Source: Lysobacteraceae bacterium P (GTDB lineage Bacteria; Pseudomonadota; Gammaproteobacteria; Xanthomonadales; Xanthomonadaceae). Taken from it: DNA of 64,000 nt. Of the stretch, positions 1 through 12,924 are shown one piece after another. The translations under genes and the position numbers were made by a program. A model generated the notes under the pieces. The model was not told the DNA's origin, searched no databases, and saw nothing but the letters and a program-made list of their open reading frames with translations. The stretch covers positions 248,001 through 312,000 of the forward strand of contig SCOX01000001.1 of the NCBI GenBank assembly GCA_005503055.1, in the 5' to 3' direction. Every line of letters begins with the position of its first letter. Position 1 is the stretch's first letter.

Positions 1-501
1 AAGGCTGTCGAACGGCGCGACCAGCACCAGTTGCGACACCGGCCGCTGGCTCGCCACGTAACTGGCCACGCCGCTGCCCAGGCTCGATCCGATCACTGCG
101 ATGGGCTGGTCGGGATGGCGCGAGCGCACCTCGTCGAAGACCGCAAGCGCATCGCCGAACAGCGACTCTTCGGTCGGCCGGCCGTTGCTGGCACCGTAGC
201 CGCGATACGACACCAGATAGATGCTGCGTTCCGGCAGCAGGCGATCGAGCATCTCGCGCCGGTTCTGGATGCTTTCCGCGTTGCCGCCGAAGTAGATCAC
301 CGGCCGCGGTGCGTGCGGGTGCAGGACCCACCCGTGCAGTTGCACGCCGTCGCGGACCAGTGCGAAATCCGTCTGCGGCACGTCGATGCGCGTGCCCTCG
401 GGCAGGTAGATCAGTTCGCGCTGCTTGGAGAACAGCCATGCGCACACGCCGGCGTAGCCGAGGATCGGCAGCGCCGCCCAACCCAGCAGCTGCTTGCGCA
501 T
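1..501 (-). CDS. Alpha/beta hydrolase, BEM46-like (C-terminus outside window)
   Basis: Only the first 167 or so residues lie in the window. The protein starts with a single hydrophobic segment (about residues 5-23), which is probably a membrane anchor. An oxyanion-type FGGNAE stretch and a nucleophile elbow GSSLGSG (middle Ser) follow, the pattern of the YfhR/BEM46 group of alpha/beta hydrolases. The remaining catalytic Asp and His would lie beyond the window edge. It starts 3 bp after the stop of the DUF1244 gene on the same strand, so the two are probably co-transcribed. The substrate cannot be deduced. Confidence 0.8.
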   Translation of the reverse strand, partial: MRKQLLGWAALPILGYAGVCAWLFSKQRELIYLPEGTRIDVPQTDFALVRDGVQLHGWVLHPHAPRPVIYFGGNAESIQNRREMLDRLLPERSIYLVSYRGYGASNGRPTEESLFGDALAVFDEVRSRHPDQPIAVIGSSLGSGVASYVASQRPVSQLVLVAPFDSL

Positions 502-504
502 CGG

Positions 505-816
505 CTACCCCGCGTGGCGCCGTTGCGCCGCTTCGAACGCCGCCAGTTGTTCGGGCGTGGCCTCGCGCTGGTGCTGCGCTTTCCACTGCGCGAACGGCAT
601 CCCGTAGATGGCCTCGCGTGCCTCGTCCTTGGTCATCGTGATGCCGCGGTGCTCGGCGGCCTCGCGGTACCAGTCGGCCAGGCAATTGCGGCAGAAGCCG
701 GCATTGATCATCAGCTCGATGTTCTGGGCGTCGGGCCGCTCGTGCATGAGGTGCTGGAGCAGGCGCCGGAAGGCGGCAGCCTCGATCTGGGTCGTTTCGA
801 AATCGGTGTCGGTCAT
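505..816 (-). CDS. DUF1244 family protein
   Basis: A small 103-residue acidic protein that fits DUF1244, a family of about 100 residues with the conserved core [13 protein letters not shown] seen here. The central Cys-x-x-Cys (CRNC) could bind a metal, but no activity is established. The start is set at the ATG preceded by GGAG. An upstream in-frame extension would translate the GGGATTCG repeat and is rejected. It is the first gene of a short unit with the alpha/beta hydrolase. Confidence 0.8.
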   Translation of the reverse strand: MTDTDFETTQIEAAAFRRLLQHLMHERPDAQNIELMINAGFCRNCLADWYREAAEHRGITMTKDEAREAIYGMPFAQWKAQHQREATPEQLAAFEAAQRRHAG

Positions 817-838
817 GGTGGGCTCCAGGGGGGCAGGC

Positions 839-932
839 CGGGATTCGGGATTGGGGATTGGAGATTCGAACTTGCCCGAGCCAGCAGACTGCAGCGCATG
901 ACGCTCGTGCGAATCCCGAATCCCGAATCCCG
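839..932. repeat. Inverted GGGATTCG repeat element
   Basis: The left arm (839-868) is built from GGGATTCGGGATTGGGGATT units. The right arm (910-932) is the reverse complement built from GAATCCC units. The roughly 40-base centre is unrelated unique sequence. Transcribed, it would form a long hairpin between the DUF1244 and folD genes. A second, better paired copy lies at 3480-3598, so this is a dispersed REP/MITE-like element of the genome. Confidence 0.75.
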
Positions 933-992
933 TCATGGGCGATAATGCACCGCCCGACTGTACCGCAGTCGCCTTCAGTCCCTCGCCACGGC

Positions 993-1895
993 ATGACCGC
1001 ACCCATGACTCCTCCGGCTCGCATCCTCGACGGCAAACGCATCGCCGAGGACCTGCTCGACAACCTCAAGAGCCGGGTCGACGTGCGCGTGGCCGCGGGC
1101 AAATCGCCCCCGGGCCTGGCGGTGGTGCTGGTGGGCAATGACCCGGCCTCCAGCGTCTACGTGAAGAACAAACGGCGTGCGGCGCAGAAAGTGGGCATCC
1201 GCGCCATCGACTACGACCTGCCGGCCGATACCGGCAACGCCGAGCTGCTGGCGCTGATCGATGCGCTCAACGCCGACCCGGACGTGCACGGCATCCTGGT
1301 GCAACTGCCGTTGCCCGACCGACGCGATGCCACCGAGCTGATCCACCGCATCGATCCGCGCAAGGACGTGGACGGCTTCCATCCGGAGAACGTCGGCCAC
1401 TTGGCGCTGCGCCAGTTCGGCCTGCGCCCATGCACCCCGCGCGGCATCACCACGCTGCTGGCCTATACCGACCGCCCCGTGCGCGGGCAGAGCGCCACGA
1501 TCGTCGGTGTGTCGAACCACGTCGGCCGGCCGATGGCCCTGGAACTGCTGATCGCCGGCTGCACGGTCACCAGCTGCCACAAGTTCACCCCGCCGCAGGT
1601 GCTGGAAGCCTCGATCCGCAACGCGGACATCCTCGTCGTGGCCGTGGGTCGTCCGGGCCTGATCCCGGGTGAATGGGTGAAGCCCGGCGCAGTGGTCATC
1701 GACGTGGGCATCAACCGCCTCGACGACGGCCGCCTGGTCGGCGACGTGGGCTTCGAGGCCGCCGCGCAGCGCGCCAGCTGGATCACCCCGGTCCCGGGCG
1801 GCGTGGGTCCGATGACGGTCGCCACGCTGATGCAGAACACGCTGGAAGCCGCCGAAGCGTCCGATTCGGGCCGCGGCTGGACTCAGGCGCGCTGA
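993..1895 (+). CDS. folD: Bifunctional methylenetetrahydrofolate dehydrogenase/cyclohydrolase
   Basis: FolD interconverts 5,10-methylene-THF, methenyl-THF and 10-formyl-THF with NADP in the cytosol, feeding purine and formyl-Met synthesis. All family motifs are visible: Tyr56 and Lys60 in YVKNK (catalytic Y-x-x-x-K), [22 protein letters not shown], the nucleotide-binding [15 protein letters not shown] and the C-terminal [10 protein letters not shown]. The length of 300 residues is normal. Starts at 993 and 1005 are both possible and neither has a strong RBS. The longer one is given. The purine genes guaB and guaA lie directly downstream. Confidence 0.95.
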   Translation: MTAPMTPPARILDGKRIAEDLLDNLKSRVDVRVAAGKSPPGLAVVLVGNDPASSVYVKNKRRAAQKVGIRAIDYDLPADTGNAELLALIDALNADPDVHGILVQLPLPDRRDATELIHRIDPRKDVDGFHPENVGHLALRQFGLRPCTPRGITTLLAYTDRPVRGQSATIVGVSNHVGRPMALELLIAGCTVTSCHKFTPPQVLEASIRNADILVVAVGRPGLIPGEWVKPGAVVIDVGINRLDDGRLVGDVGFEAAAQRASWITPVPGGVGPMTVATLMQNTLEAAEASDSGRGWTQAR

Positions 1896-1944
1896 GCCGC
1901 GCATCAAGCGTATGGAGCCTTCATGGAACGCCATGTCCCGGTAG

Positions 1945-3468
<1,524 letters not shown>

Positions 3469-3479
3469 CGCGGGCCCGA

Positions 3480-3598
3480 CGGGATTCGGGATTCGGGATT
3501 CGCGATTGGGGATTCGTAGAAGCCCTGGGCCCCCGAGTTCTGCCGCGAAGCCCAAGACGCTGCTCTACGAATCCCGAATCTCCAATCCCGAATCCCGG
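3480..3598. repeat. Long inverted GGGATTCG repeat between guaB and guaA
   Basis: Left arm 3480-3523 and right arm 3562-3598 pair over about 35 bases, including TTCGTAGA against TCTACGAA, around a roughly 38-base GC-rich centre. The right arm ends 4 bases before the guaA ATG, so the hairpin fills the whole guaB-guaA spacer and leaves no recognisable Shine-Dalgarno for guaA. It is related to 839-932. It could act as a transcript stabiliser, attenuator or processing site. Confidence 0.8.
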
Positions 3599-3602
3599 CT
3601 CC

Positions 3603-5168
3603 ATGACCAACATCCATAGCGACAAGATCCTCATCCTCGATTTCGGCGCGCAGTACACGCAGCTGATCGCCCGCCGCATCCGCGAGATCGGTGTCTATTG
3701 CGAGATCTGGGCCTGGGACCACGATCCGGCCGAGATCGCCGCGTTCGGGCCGAAGGGCATCATCCTGTCGGGCGGTCCGGAATCGACCACGCTGGAAGGC
3801 GCGCCGAAGGCGCCGCAGGAAGTGTTCGACGCGGGGCTGCCGATTCTGGGCATCTGCTACGGCATGCAGACGCTGGCCGCGCAGCTGGGCGGCGCGACCG
3901 AAGCGGCCGATGCACGCGAGTTCGGTCACGCCGAAGTCGAGCTGATCGCGCACGACGCGCTGCTGGGCGGCCTGACAGACCACGACGGCGAGCCGCGCAT
4001 CGACGTGTGGATGAGCCACGGCGACCACGTCGCCCAGGCGCCGCCGGGCTGGACCGTCACCGCCGTCACCGACCGCATCCCGGTGGCCGCGATGGCGCGC
4101 GAGGACAAGCGCTGGTACGGCGTGCAGTTCCACCCGGAAGTCACGCACACCAAGCAGGGCCAGACGCTGCTGCGCCGTTTCGTCGCCGACATCTGCGGCT
4201 GCCAGACGCTGTGGACCGCGGCCCACATCATCGAAGACCAGATCGCCCGCGTGCGCGAGAAGGTCGGCAGCGACGAGGTGATCCTCGGCCTGTCCGGCGG
4301 CGTGGATTCCTCCGTCGTCGCCGCATTGCTGCACAAGGCCATCGGCACGCAGCTGACGTGCGTGTTCGTCGATACCGGCCTGCTGCGCTGGAACGAAGGC
4401 GACCAGGTGATGGCGATGTTCGCCGAGCACATGGGCGTCAAGGTCGTGCGCGTCAATGCCGCCGACCGCTATTTCAAGGCGCTCGCCGGCGTCGACGACC
4501 CGGAAGCCAAGCGCAAGATCATCGGCAACCTGTTCATCGACATCTTCGATGAGGAGTCCGCCAAGCTCTCCAATGCGAAGTGGCTGGCGCAGGGCACGAT
4601 CTACCCGGACGTCATCGAATCGGCCGGCAGCAAGACCGGCAAGGCGCACGTCATCAAGAGTCACCACAACGTGGGCGGCTTGCCGGAAAACATGAAGCTC
4701 GGCCTGGTCGAACCACTGCGCGAGTTGTTCAAGGACGAAGTGCGTCGCCTCGGCGTCGAACTCGGCCTGCCGCGCGCGATGGTCTACCGCCATCCGTTCC
4801 CGGGTCCGGGCCTGGGCGTGCGCATCCTGGGCGAAGTGAAGCGCGAACACGCCGAACTGCTGGCCCGCGCCGACCACATCTTCATCGAGGAACTGCGCAA
4901 GGCCGATCTCTACGATCGCGTCAGCCAGGCGTTCGCGGTGTTCCTGCCGGTGAAATCAGTGGGCGTGGTCGGCGATGCACGCGCGTACGAATGGGTCATC
5001 GCGCTGCGCGCGGTGGAAACCATCGACTTCATGACCGCGCACTGGGCGCACCTGCCGTACGACTTCCTCGGCCGCGTGTCCAACCGCATCATCAACGAAC
5101 TGCGCGGCGTGTCGCGCGTCGTGTACGACATCAGCGGAAAGCCGCCGGCGACGATCGAGTGGGAGTGA
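3603..5168 (+). CDS. guaA: GMP synthase (glutamine-hydrolysing)
   Basis: Amidates XMP to GMP with glutamine and ATP. The N-terminal class I glutaminase domain carries GICYGMQ (nucleophile Cys85) and [11 protein letters not shown] (His and Glu of the triad). The ATP-pyrophosphatase P-loop is [10 protein letters not shown] near residue 230. The C-terminal dimerisation domain ends in [11 protein letters not shown], the usual terminus. The 521-residue length is typical. It follows guaB after the GGGATTCG hairpin and is closed by a clear terminator. Confidence 0.97.
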   Translation: MTNIHSDKILILDFGAQYTQLIARRIREIGVYCEIWAWDHDPAEIAAFGPKGIILSGGPESTTLEGAPKAPQEVFDAGLPILGICYGMQTLAAQLGGATEAADAREFGHAEVELIAHDALLGGLTDHDGEPRIDVWMSHGDHVAQAPPGWTVTAVTDRIPVAAMAREDKRWYGVQFHPEVTHTKQGQTLLRRFVADICGCQTLWTAAHIIEDQIARVREKVGSDEVILGLSGGVDSSVVAALLHKAIGTQLTCVFVDTGLLRWNEGDQVMAMFAEHMGVKVVRVNAADRYFKALAGVDDPEAKRKIIGNLFIDIFDEESAKLSNAKWLAQGTIYPDVIESAGSKTGKAHVIKSHHNVGGLPENMKLGLVEPLRELFKDEVRRLGVELGLPRAMVYRHPFPGPGLGVRILGEVKREHAELLARADHIFIEELRKADLYDRVSQAFAVFLPVKSVGVVGDARAYEWVIALRAVETIDFMTAHWAHLPYDFLGRVSNRIINELRGVSRVVYDISGKPPATIEWE

Positions 5169-5194
5169 GCTCCTGATCGGACGATGCAGCAAAT

Positions 5195-5219
5195 AGCCCC
5201 GCGCGCAGCGGGGCTTTTT
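5195..5219 (+). terminator. Rho-independent terminator after guaA
   Basis: AGCCCCG pairs with CGGGGCT across a short CGCGCAG-type loop and is followed by a T tract, 26 bases after the guaA stop. The 220 bases from here to prpF show only a degenerate GGCGGGGGTCCATCGCC / GGATTTCCGCC pair resembling the 6662-6760 repeat. Confidence 0.9.
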
Positions 5220-5439
5220 GTATGTGCGTTGTTCGGTCGCGTGCGAAGGCGGGGGTCCATCGCCCTAACGCGACAGGGCGGAAGGGGTGATTGTTCGGCC
5301 GGCTGGATTTCCGCCTGAGCGGGAACGACGGCTCAGGCTGGTGGGCGCAAATGCATTGCACCGCACTTGGGCGTCGACGACGCGCGATGTAACGCGCGTC
5401 GTTTGCTGCACCCTACGACCAAACGCGAAGCTTCGAAGC

Positions 5440-6627
5440 TCAGAACGAATCGCCAGGCACGCGCACGGCGCCTTCCATCAGCACGCGCGCGCTGCGGCTC
5501 ATGATCGCCTTGGTGACGGTCCACTGGCCATCGACGAGCTTCGCCTGCGCGCCGACGCGCAACGTGCCCGAGGGGTGCCCGAAGCGCACGGCTTCGCGCT
5601 CGCCGCCGCCGGCGGCCAGGTTCACCAGCGTGCCGGGGATCGACGCGGCGGTGCCGATGGCGACGGCCGCCGTTCCCATCATCGCGTGGTGCAGCTTGCC
5701 CATCGACAGCGCGCGCGCATGCAGATCGATGTCTTCGGCGGCGATGCGCTTGCCGCTGGAGGCGACGTAGTCCTGCGCCGGCGCGACGAAGGCGACCTTC
5801 GGCGTGTGCTGGCGCGTGGCAGCCTGGTCCACGCTGGCGATCAGCCCCATGCGCACGGCGCCGTGCGCGCGGATGGCCTCGAACATCGCCAGCGTCTTCG
5901 GGTTGTCGTTGATCGCCGGCTGCAGCTCGGTGCCGGTGAAGCCCAGGTCGGCGGCATTGAGGAAGATCGCCGGGATGCCGGCGTTGATCATCGTCGCCTT
6001 GAACGTGCCCACGCCCGGTACTTGGAGATCGTCCACGAGGTTGCCGGTGGGGAACATCGCGCCGCCACCTTCGCCATCGTCGGACGGGTCGAGGAATTCC
6101 AGTTCGATCTCTGCCGCCGGGAAAGTCACGCCGTCGAGCTCGAAGTCGCCGGTTTCCTGTACTTCGCCATTGGCGACCGGGACGTGCGCGATGATGGTCT
6201 TGCCGATATTCGCCTGCCAGATGCGCACCGTGACCATGCCATCGCGCGGGATGCGCGCCGGATCGATGAAGCCGTTGGCAATCGCGAACGGCCCCACCGC
6301 CGAGGAGAGGTTGCCGCAGTTGCCGCTCCAGTCGACGAACGCGGTATCGATCGAGACCTGGCCGTAGAGGTAGTCGACGTCGTGATCCGGCACGGAGGCC
6401 TTCGAGATGATCACGCACTTGCTGGTGCTCGAGGTCGCGCCGCCCATGCCGTCGGTTTGCTTGCCGTAGGGATCGGGCGATCCGATCACGCGCATCAGCA
6501 GCGCATCGCGCGTCTTGCCCGGTGCGCGCGCGGCTTCGGGCAAATCTTCCAGGCGGAAGAACACGCCCTTGCTGGTGCCTCCGCGCATGTAGGTGGCGGG
6601 GATGCGGATCTGCGGTGCGTGGGTCAT
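5440..6627 (-). CDS. prpF: 2-methylaconitate cis-trans isomerase
   Basis: PrpF isomerises the 2-methylaconitate made by AcnD so that propionate can be burned through the 2-methylcitrate cycle. The 395-residue protein begins with the family signature MRGGTSKGVFF and continues with DGMGGATSSTSK and DWSGNCGNLSSA, as expected for the diaminopimelate-epimerase-like fold. The start is the internal ATG (MTHAPQ); an upstream extension lies in the repeat region. It is the distal gene after acnD and the SRPBCC gene. The usual prpB and prpC are not adjacent. Confidence 0.92.
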   Translation of the reverse strand: MTHAPQIRIPATYMRGGTSKGVFFRLEDLPEAARAPGKTRDALLMRVIGSPDPYGKQTDGMGGATSSTSKCVIISKASVPDHDVDYLYGQVSIDTAFVDWSGNCGNLSSAVGPFAIANGFIDPARIPRDGMVTVRIWQANIGKTIIAHVPVANGEVQETGDFELDGVTFPAAEIELEFLDPSDDGEGGGAMFPTGNLVDDLQVPGVGTFKATMINAGIPAIFLNAADLGFTGTELQPAINDNPKTLAMFEAIRAHGAVRMGLIASVDQAATRQHTPKVAFVAPAQDYVASSGKRIAAEDIDLHARALSMGKLHHAMMGTAAVAIGTAASIPGTLVNLAAGGGEREAVRFGHPSGTLRVGAQAKLVDGQWTVTKAIMSRSARVLMEGAVRVPGDSF

Positions 6628-6661
6628 GGCGTATTCGGTTCTGTGTTCGCTGCTTGAAGGT

Positions 6662-6760
6662 GTCATCCCCGCGGAGGCGGGGAGCCAACGTCCGATGCGT
6701 CACGCCTTCCGGAGGCCGTGATGCCGCGTCGCGTTGGATTCCCGCTTGCGCGGGAATGAC
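6662..6760. repeat. Inverted REP-like element (GTCATCCCCGCG type)
   Basis: A 29-base left arm (6662-6690) and an imperfectly matching inverted right arm (6732-6760) flank about 40 bases. Each arm is itself a small hairpin (CCCCGCGGAGGCGGGG and TTCCCGCTTGCGCGGGAA). This is the REP-pair layout common in xanthomonads, sitting between the SRPBCC gene and prpF. Confidence 0.75.
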
Positions 6761-6769
6761 GGCTTTGGA

Positions 6770-7219
6770 TCAGGCGCCGTCCGGAATCTCGGGCTCGACC
6801 AGCTTCGCCAGCATCTCCAGCGATTCCTGCCAGCCCAGGTAACAGAACTCGACCGGGATCGCGTCGGGGATGCCTTGCTGCACGATGTTCACATCGGTGC
6901 CGACCATGCCGGCCTTCAGCGTCACCGTCACTTCCATCTGGCCCGGCAGCTCCGGATTGTCGAACTGGTCGTTGTAGCGCAGCTTCTTGCCCGGCTCGAG
7001 TTCCAGGTAGGTGCCGCCGAAGGAGTGGCTGCCGCCCGTGCCGAAATTGGTGAACGACATGCGGTAACCGCCGCCGACCCTCGCGTCCATCGAATGCACC
7101 TTGCCGGTGAAGCCGTGCGGCGGCAGCCACTTCACCATCGCATCGGGATCGATGAAGGCGCGGTAGATGCGTTCGGCGGGCGCGCGGATGACGCGGTGCA
7201 GGGTGACGGTGCCGGGCAT
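6770..7219 (-). CDS. SRPBCC / AHSA1-like protein
   Basis: A 149-residue START-like helix-grip protein. The N-terminal HRVIRAPAERIYRAF and the MVKWLPP motif are typical of the AHSA1 activator/polyketide-cyclase-like family, which binds hydrophobic ligands. The start is fixed by AAGGAG 8 bases upstream of the ATG; the longer frame upstream overlaps acnD and is not used. It sits between acnD and prpF on the same strand, so it would be transcribed with propionate catabolism, but no role in that pathway is known to me. Confidence 0.8.
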   Translation of the reverse strand: MPGTVTLHRVIRAPAERIYRAFIDPDAMVKWLPPHGFTGKVHSMDARVGGGYRMSFTNFGTGGSHSFGGTYLELEPGKKLRYNDQFDNPELPGQMEVTVTLKAGMVGTDVNIVQQGIPDAIPVEFCYLGWQESLEMLAKLVEPEIPDGA

Positions 7220-7283
7220 GTCGTTACTCCTTGCGTGGTGGGAAGCGAAACGATGTGTGCCGCAAGCGTGCGACGGCGGCGTG

Positions 7284-10611
<3,328 letters not shown>

Positions 10612-10624
10612 GGAAAGCGAGACC

Positions 10625-11110
10625 TTACTCTCCGCGAACTTCCAGTTTGTCTTTCGCCAACTGCTCGTTGAGTTCCCGGTCCAGCATGCGCAGGCCGAGT
10701 TTCGCCTCATGCCCGAGGCAGACCGAAGCGGCGAACATCAGCAGCACGCCGACCACCGCCAGAGCGGTCGGGACCAGGTCGAGCCGATAACCGAAGAACG
10801 CATCCACCGCGATGCCCAGGCTGGTGCCGACGAAGGCGCTGATGCTCGCATAGAGCATGCGAACCGCAGCGAGCACGAGGTAGGAGCGGCGGCGGTGGGT
10901 CGCGATGCGCGTTTCCTGTTCGACGCGTGCCGGCCCTTGCGCGAGACCGCGCAGCACCTCGATGTCCGAGCGCATCCGATCGACCACGCGCGCCAGGCGG
11001 TTGTTCGACGAGATCAGCAGGGAACTGGCGGCGGTCAGGAAGAACGCCGGGGTGATCATGGCCGAGACGACGGCGTAATGCGAAGAGTCGATCGCGACGG
11101 GCGAGGGCAT
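10625..11110 (-). CDS. DUF2721 family integral membrane protein
   Basis: A 161-residue inner-membrane protein with an N-terminal hydrophobic segment (ITPAFFLTAASSLLI), the conserved SSNNRLARVVDRMR cytoplasmic stretch, and two later hydrophobic segments (about residues 77-95 and 110-130). This is the DUF2721 layout; function is unknown. The start is chosen at MPSPVAID, since the upstream residues would overlap the orn promoter region. It is convergent with tadA and divergent from orn. Confidence 0.75.
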   Translation of the reverse strand: MPSPVAIDSSHYAVVSAMITPAFFLTAASSLLISSNNRLARVVDRMRSDIEVLRGLAQGPARVEQETRIATHRRRSYLVLAAVRMLYASISAFVGTSLGIAVDAFFGYRLDLVPTALAVVGVLLMFAASVCLGHEAKLGLRMLDRELNEQLAKDKLEVRGE

Positions 11111-11190
11111 CGATGGTTCCGTGAGCGCGGTGCGAAGCCGCGGGAGGGGCTGCCTGTATGATGCTCCGGACCTCATTCCAGTGCGAGCGT

Positions 11191-11766
11191 ATGGCGGCCG
11201 TCCCTTCCTCGAACGACGAACACCTGATCTGGATCGACCTGGAAATGACCGGTTTGGATACCGACCGGGACTCCATCCTGGAGATCGCCACGGTCGTCAC
11301 CGACAAGCAGCTCAACGTGTTGGCCGAAGGGCCGGAGCTTGCCATCTCGCATCCGCTGGCGAAGCTGGAGGCGATGGACGAATGGAACCGCAATCAGCAT
11401 GGTCGCTCCGGCCTGTGGCAGCGTGTGCTCGCCAGCGACGTGAGCCTGGCCGAGGCAGAGACGCGCACGGTGGCGTTCCTGCAGCGTTGGGTGCCGCCGG
11501 GCAGGTCGCCGATGTGCGGCAACTCGATCTGCCAGGACCGCCGATTCCTGCACCGGCTGATGCCGCGGCTGGAGAAGCACTTCCATTACCGCAATCTCGA
11601 CGTCAGCACGATCAAGGAACTCGCCCGCCGCTGGGCGCCGGACGTGCTTGCCGGCGTCAGCAAGGAATCGCGCCACACCGCGCTGAGCGACGTGCGCGAT
11701 TCCATCACCGAGTTGCGCCACTATCGCTTGGCGATGGGGCGACTGGGCGGCCAACAGGGCGGGTAG
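11191..11766 (+). CDS. orn: Oligoribonuclease
   Basis: A 3'-5' exonuclease that degrades 2-5 nt RNAs and linear pGpG. DEDDh residues are visible in [10 protein letters not shown], in the ICQDRRFL region and in [12 protein letters not shown]. The 191 residues correspond to the family length (about 180-195). The ATG at 11191 is used, since the longer frame adds unrelated residues. Its end lies 3 bp from the convergent mscS gene end. Confidence 0.95.
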   Translation: MAAVPSSNDEHLIWIDLEMTGLDTDRDSILEIATVVTDKQLNVLAEGPELAISHPLAKLEAMDEWNRNQHGRSGLWQRVLASDVSLAEAETRTVAFLQRWVPPGRSPMCGNSICQDRRFLHRLMPRLEKHFHYRNLDVSTIKELARRWAPDVLAGVSKESRHTALSDVRDSITELRHYRLAMGRLGGQQGG

Positions 11767-11769
11767 CGG

Positions 11770-12789
11770 TCAGCGCAGTTCGGGCGGCGTCTGCTGGTCG
11801 GGCGACGGTGATGACGATGAAGCCTGCTGTTCGGGCGACGTCGCCTGCGCCGGCGCGAGCTCCGAGGATCCCTGCGCACCTTTCGCCGCATCGGTGATCC
11901 GCCGCTGAGCGCGGATGTCGCGCTGGGCCGCCTGGATGCTGATGCCCGCGAGGTCGAACGCCTTCTTGATGCGTTCGTTGAGATCGCATTTGGTCGCGAA
12001 ATGATCGGCGTTGCTCACATGGCAACGCACGCCCAGACGCACCGCCACGTCCGCCAGTTCGTACACCACGACATCCGGCGCGGGTGCGGCGAGGATGCGT
12101 TTGTCGGCGCTGATGATGTCCATGACGGCGCTACGTGCGGTATCGATGTCGTCCTCGTAGCCGATGCCGATGACCAGCTCGATGCGTCGGCGCGTGTCGG
12201 GCGTGAGGTTGACGATGGGCGCGGTGGTGATGAGGTTGTTGGGCAGCACGATGGTCTGGTTGTCCGCGCCGCGCAGCCGCGTCTGGAAGATGCTCACCGC
12301 TTCCACGGTGCCGCTGCTGCCGCCGATCTGCACCACGTCGCCCACGCGGAAGGGCTTGAGCGTTACCAACATCACGCCCGATGCCACGTTGGACAGCGAA
12401 TCCTTCAGCGCCAGGCCGATCGCGAGGCCGGCGGCACCGAGGATGGCGATGAACGAAGTCGGCGCGACGCCGAAGAACATCTGCAGGATCGCAAGCGTCA
12501 GCACGATCAGCAGCACGATGTAGATCACGCGACCGATGAACTGCAGCGAGGTCGGCTCCACGTGCGCGCGCGTGAGGGCGCGCGAGACCGCGCGCACGGC
12601 CCACTTGGCCAGATGCACACCGATGTAGAAGACGAGGATCGCGCCGCCGATCTTGATGCCCACGTCCATCGCCCACGACCAGAACTGTTCGGCGTTCATC
12701 GTGCTCAGGTGCTGCGTCGGGGCGAGTTCCTTGGTCAGGTTCGGCAGGGTGTCCTGCAACAGGACCTCGGGCTTCGGATTCGCGGACAA
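11770..12789 (-). CDS. MscS-family mechanosensitive channel
   Basis: A 339-residue small-conductance channel. Hydrophobic segments near residues 48-65 and 85-108 precede the pore-lining TM3 GAAGLAIGLALKDSLSNVASG, which is nearly canonical, then the beta domain GDVVQIGGSSGTVE. The C-terminal tail (about 50 residues) is rich in Gln, Ser and Pro. The start is TTG: AAGGAGG sits 8 bases upstream and no in-frame ATG fits. It probably protects against hypo-osmotic shock. Confidence 0.88.
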   Translation of the reverse strand: MSANPKPEVLLQDTLPNLTKELAPTQHLSTMNAEQFWSWAMDVGIKIGGAILVFYIGVHLAKWAVRAVSRALTRAHVEPTSLQFIGRVIYIVLLIVLTLAILQMFFGVAPTSFIAILGAAGLAIGLALKDSLSNVASGVMLVTLKPFRVGDVVQIGGSSGTVEAVSIFQTRLRGADNQTIVLPNNLITTAPIVNLTPDTRRRIELVIGIGYEDDIDTARSAVMDIISADKRILAAPAPDVVVYELADVAVRLGVRCHVSNADHFATKCDLNERIKKAFDLAGISIQAAQRDIRAQRRITDAAKGAQGSSELAPAQATSPEQQASSSSPSPDQQTPPELR

Positions 12790-12849
12790 AACGACCTCCT
12801 TGCGACGCGCCGATCGGCGCGCGATGTGAACGATGTGTGCCTACAAAAT

Positions 12850-12877
12850 ACGACGCCCCGCATAAGCGGGGCGTCGT
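12850..12877 (-). terminator. Rho-independent terminator after ppsA
   Basis: ACGACGCCCCG and CGGGGCGTCGT form a perfect 11-bp stem around CATAAG. On the minus strand the stem is followed by ATTTTG. It lies 48 bases past the ppsA stop and before the mscS start. Confidence 0.85.
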
Positions 12878-12924
12878 TGCATCGATGATGGTTCGGGCGC
12901 GGGTCGCGATCGCAGCGTCCCGGG

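Noticed and set aside
858-992. N-terminal extension of FolD
   Set aside because: The extra residues translate the GGGATTCG repeat element and are absent from the family.
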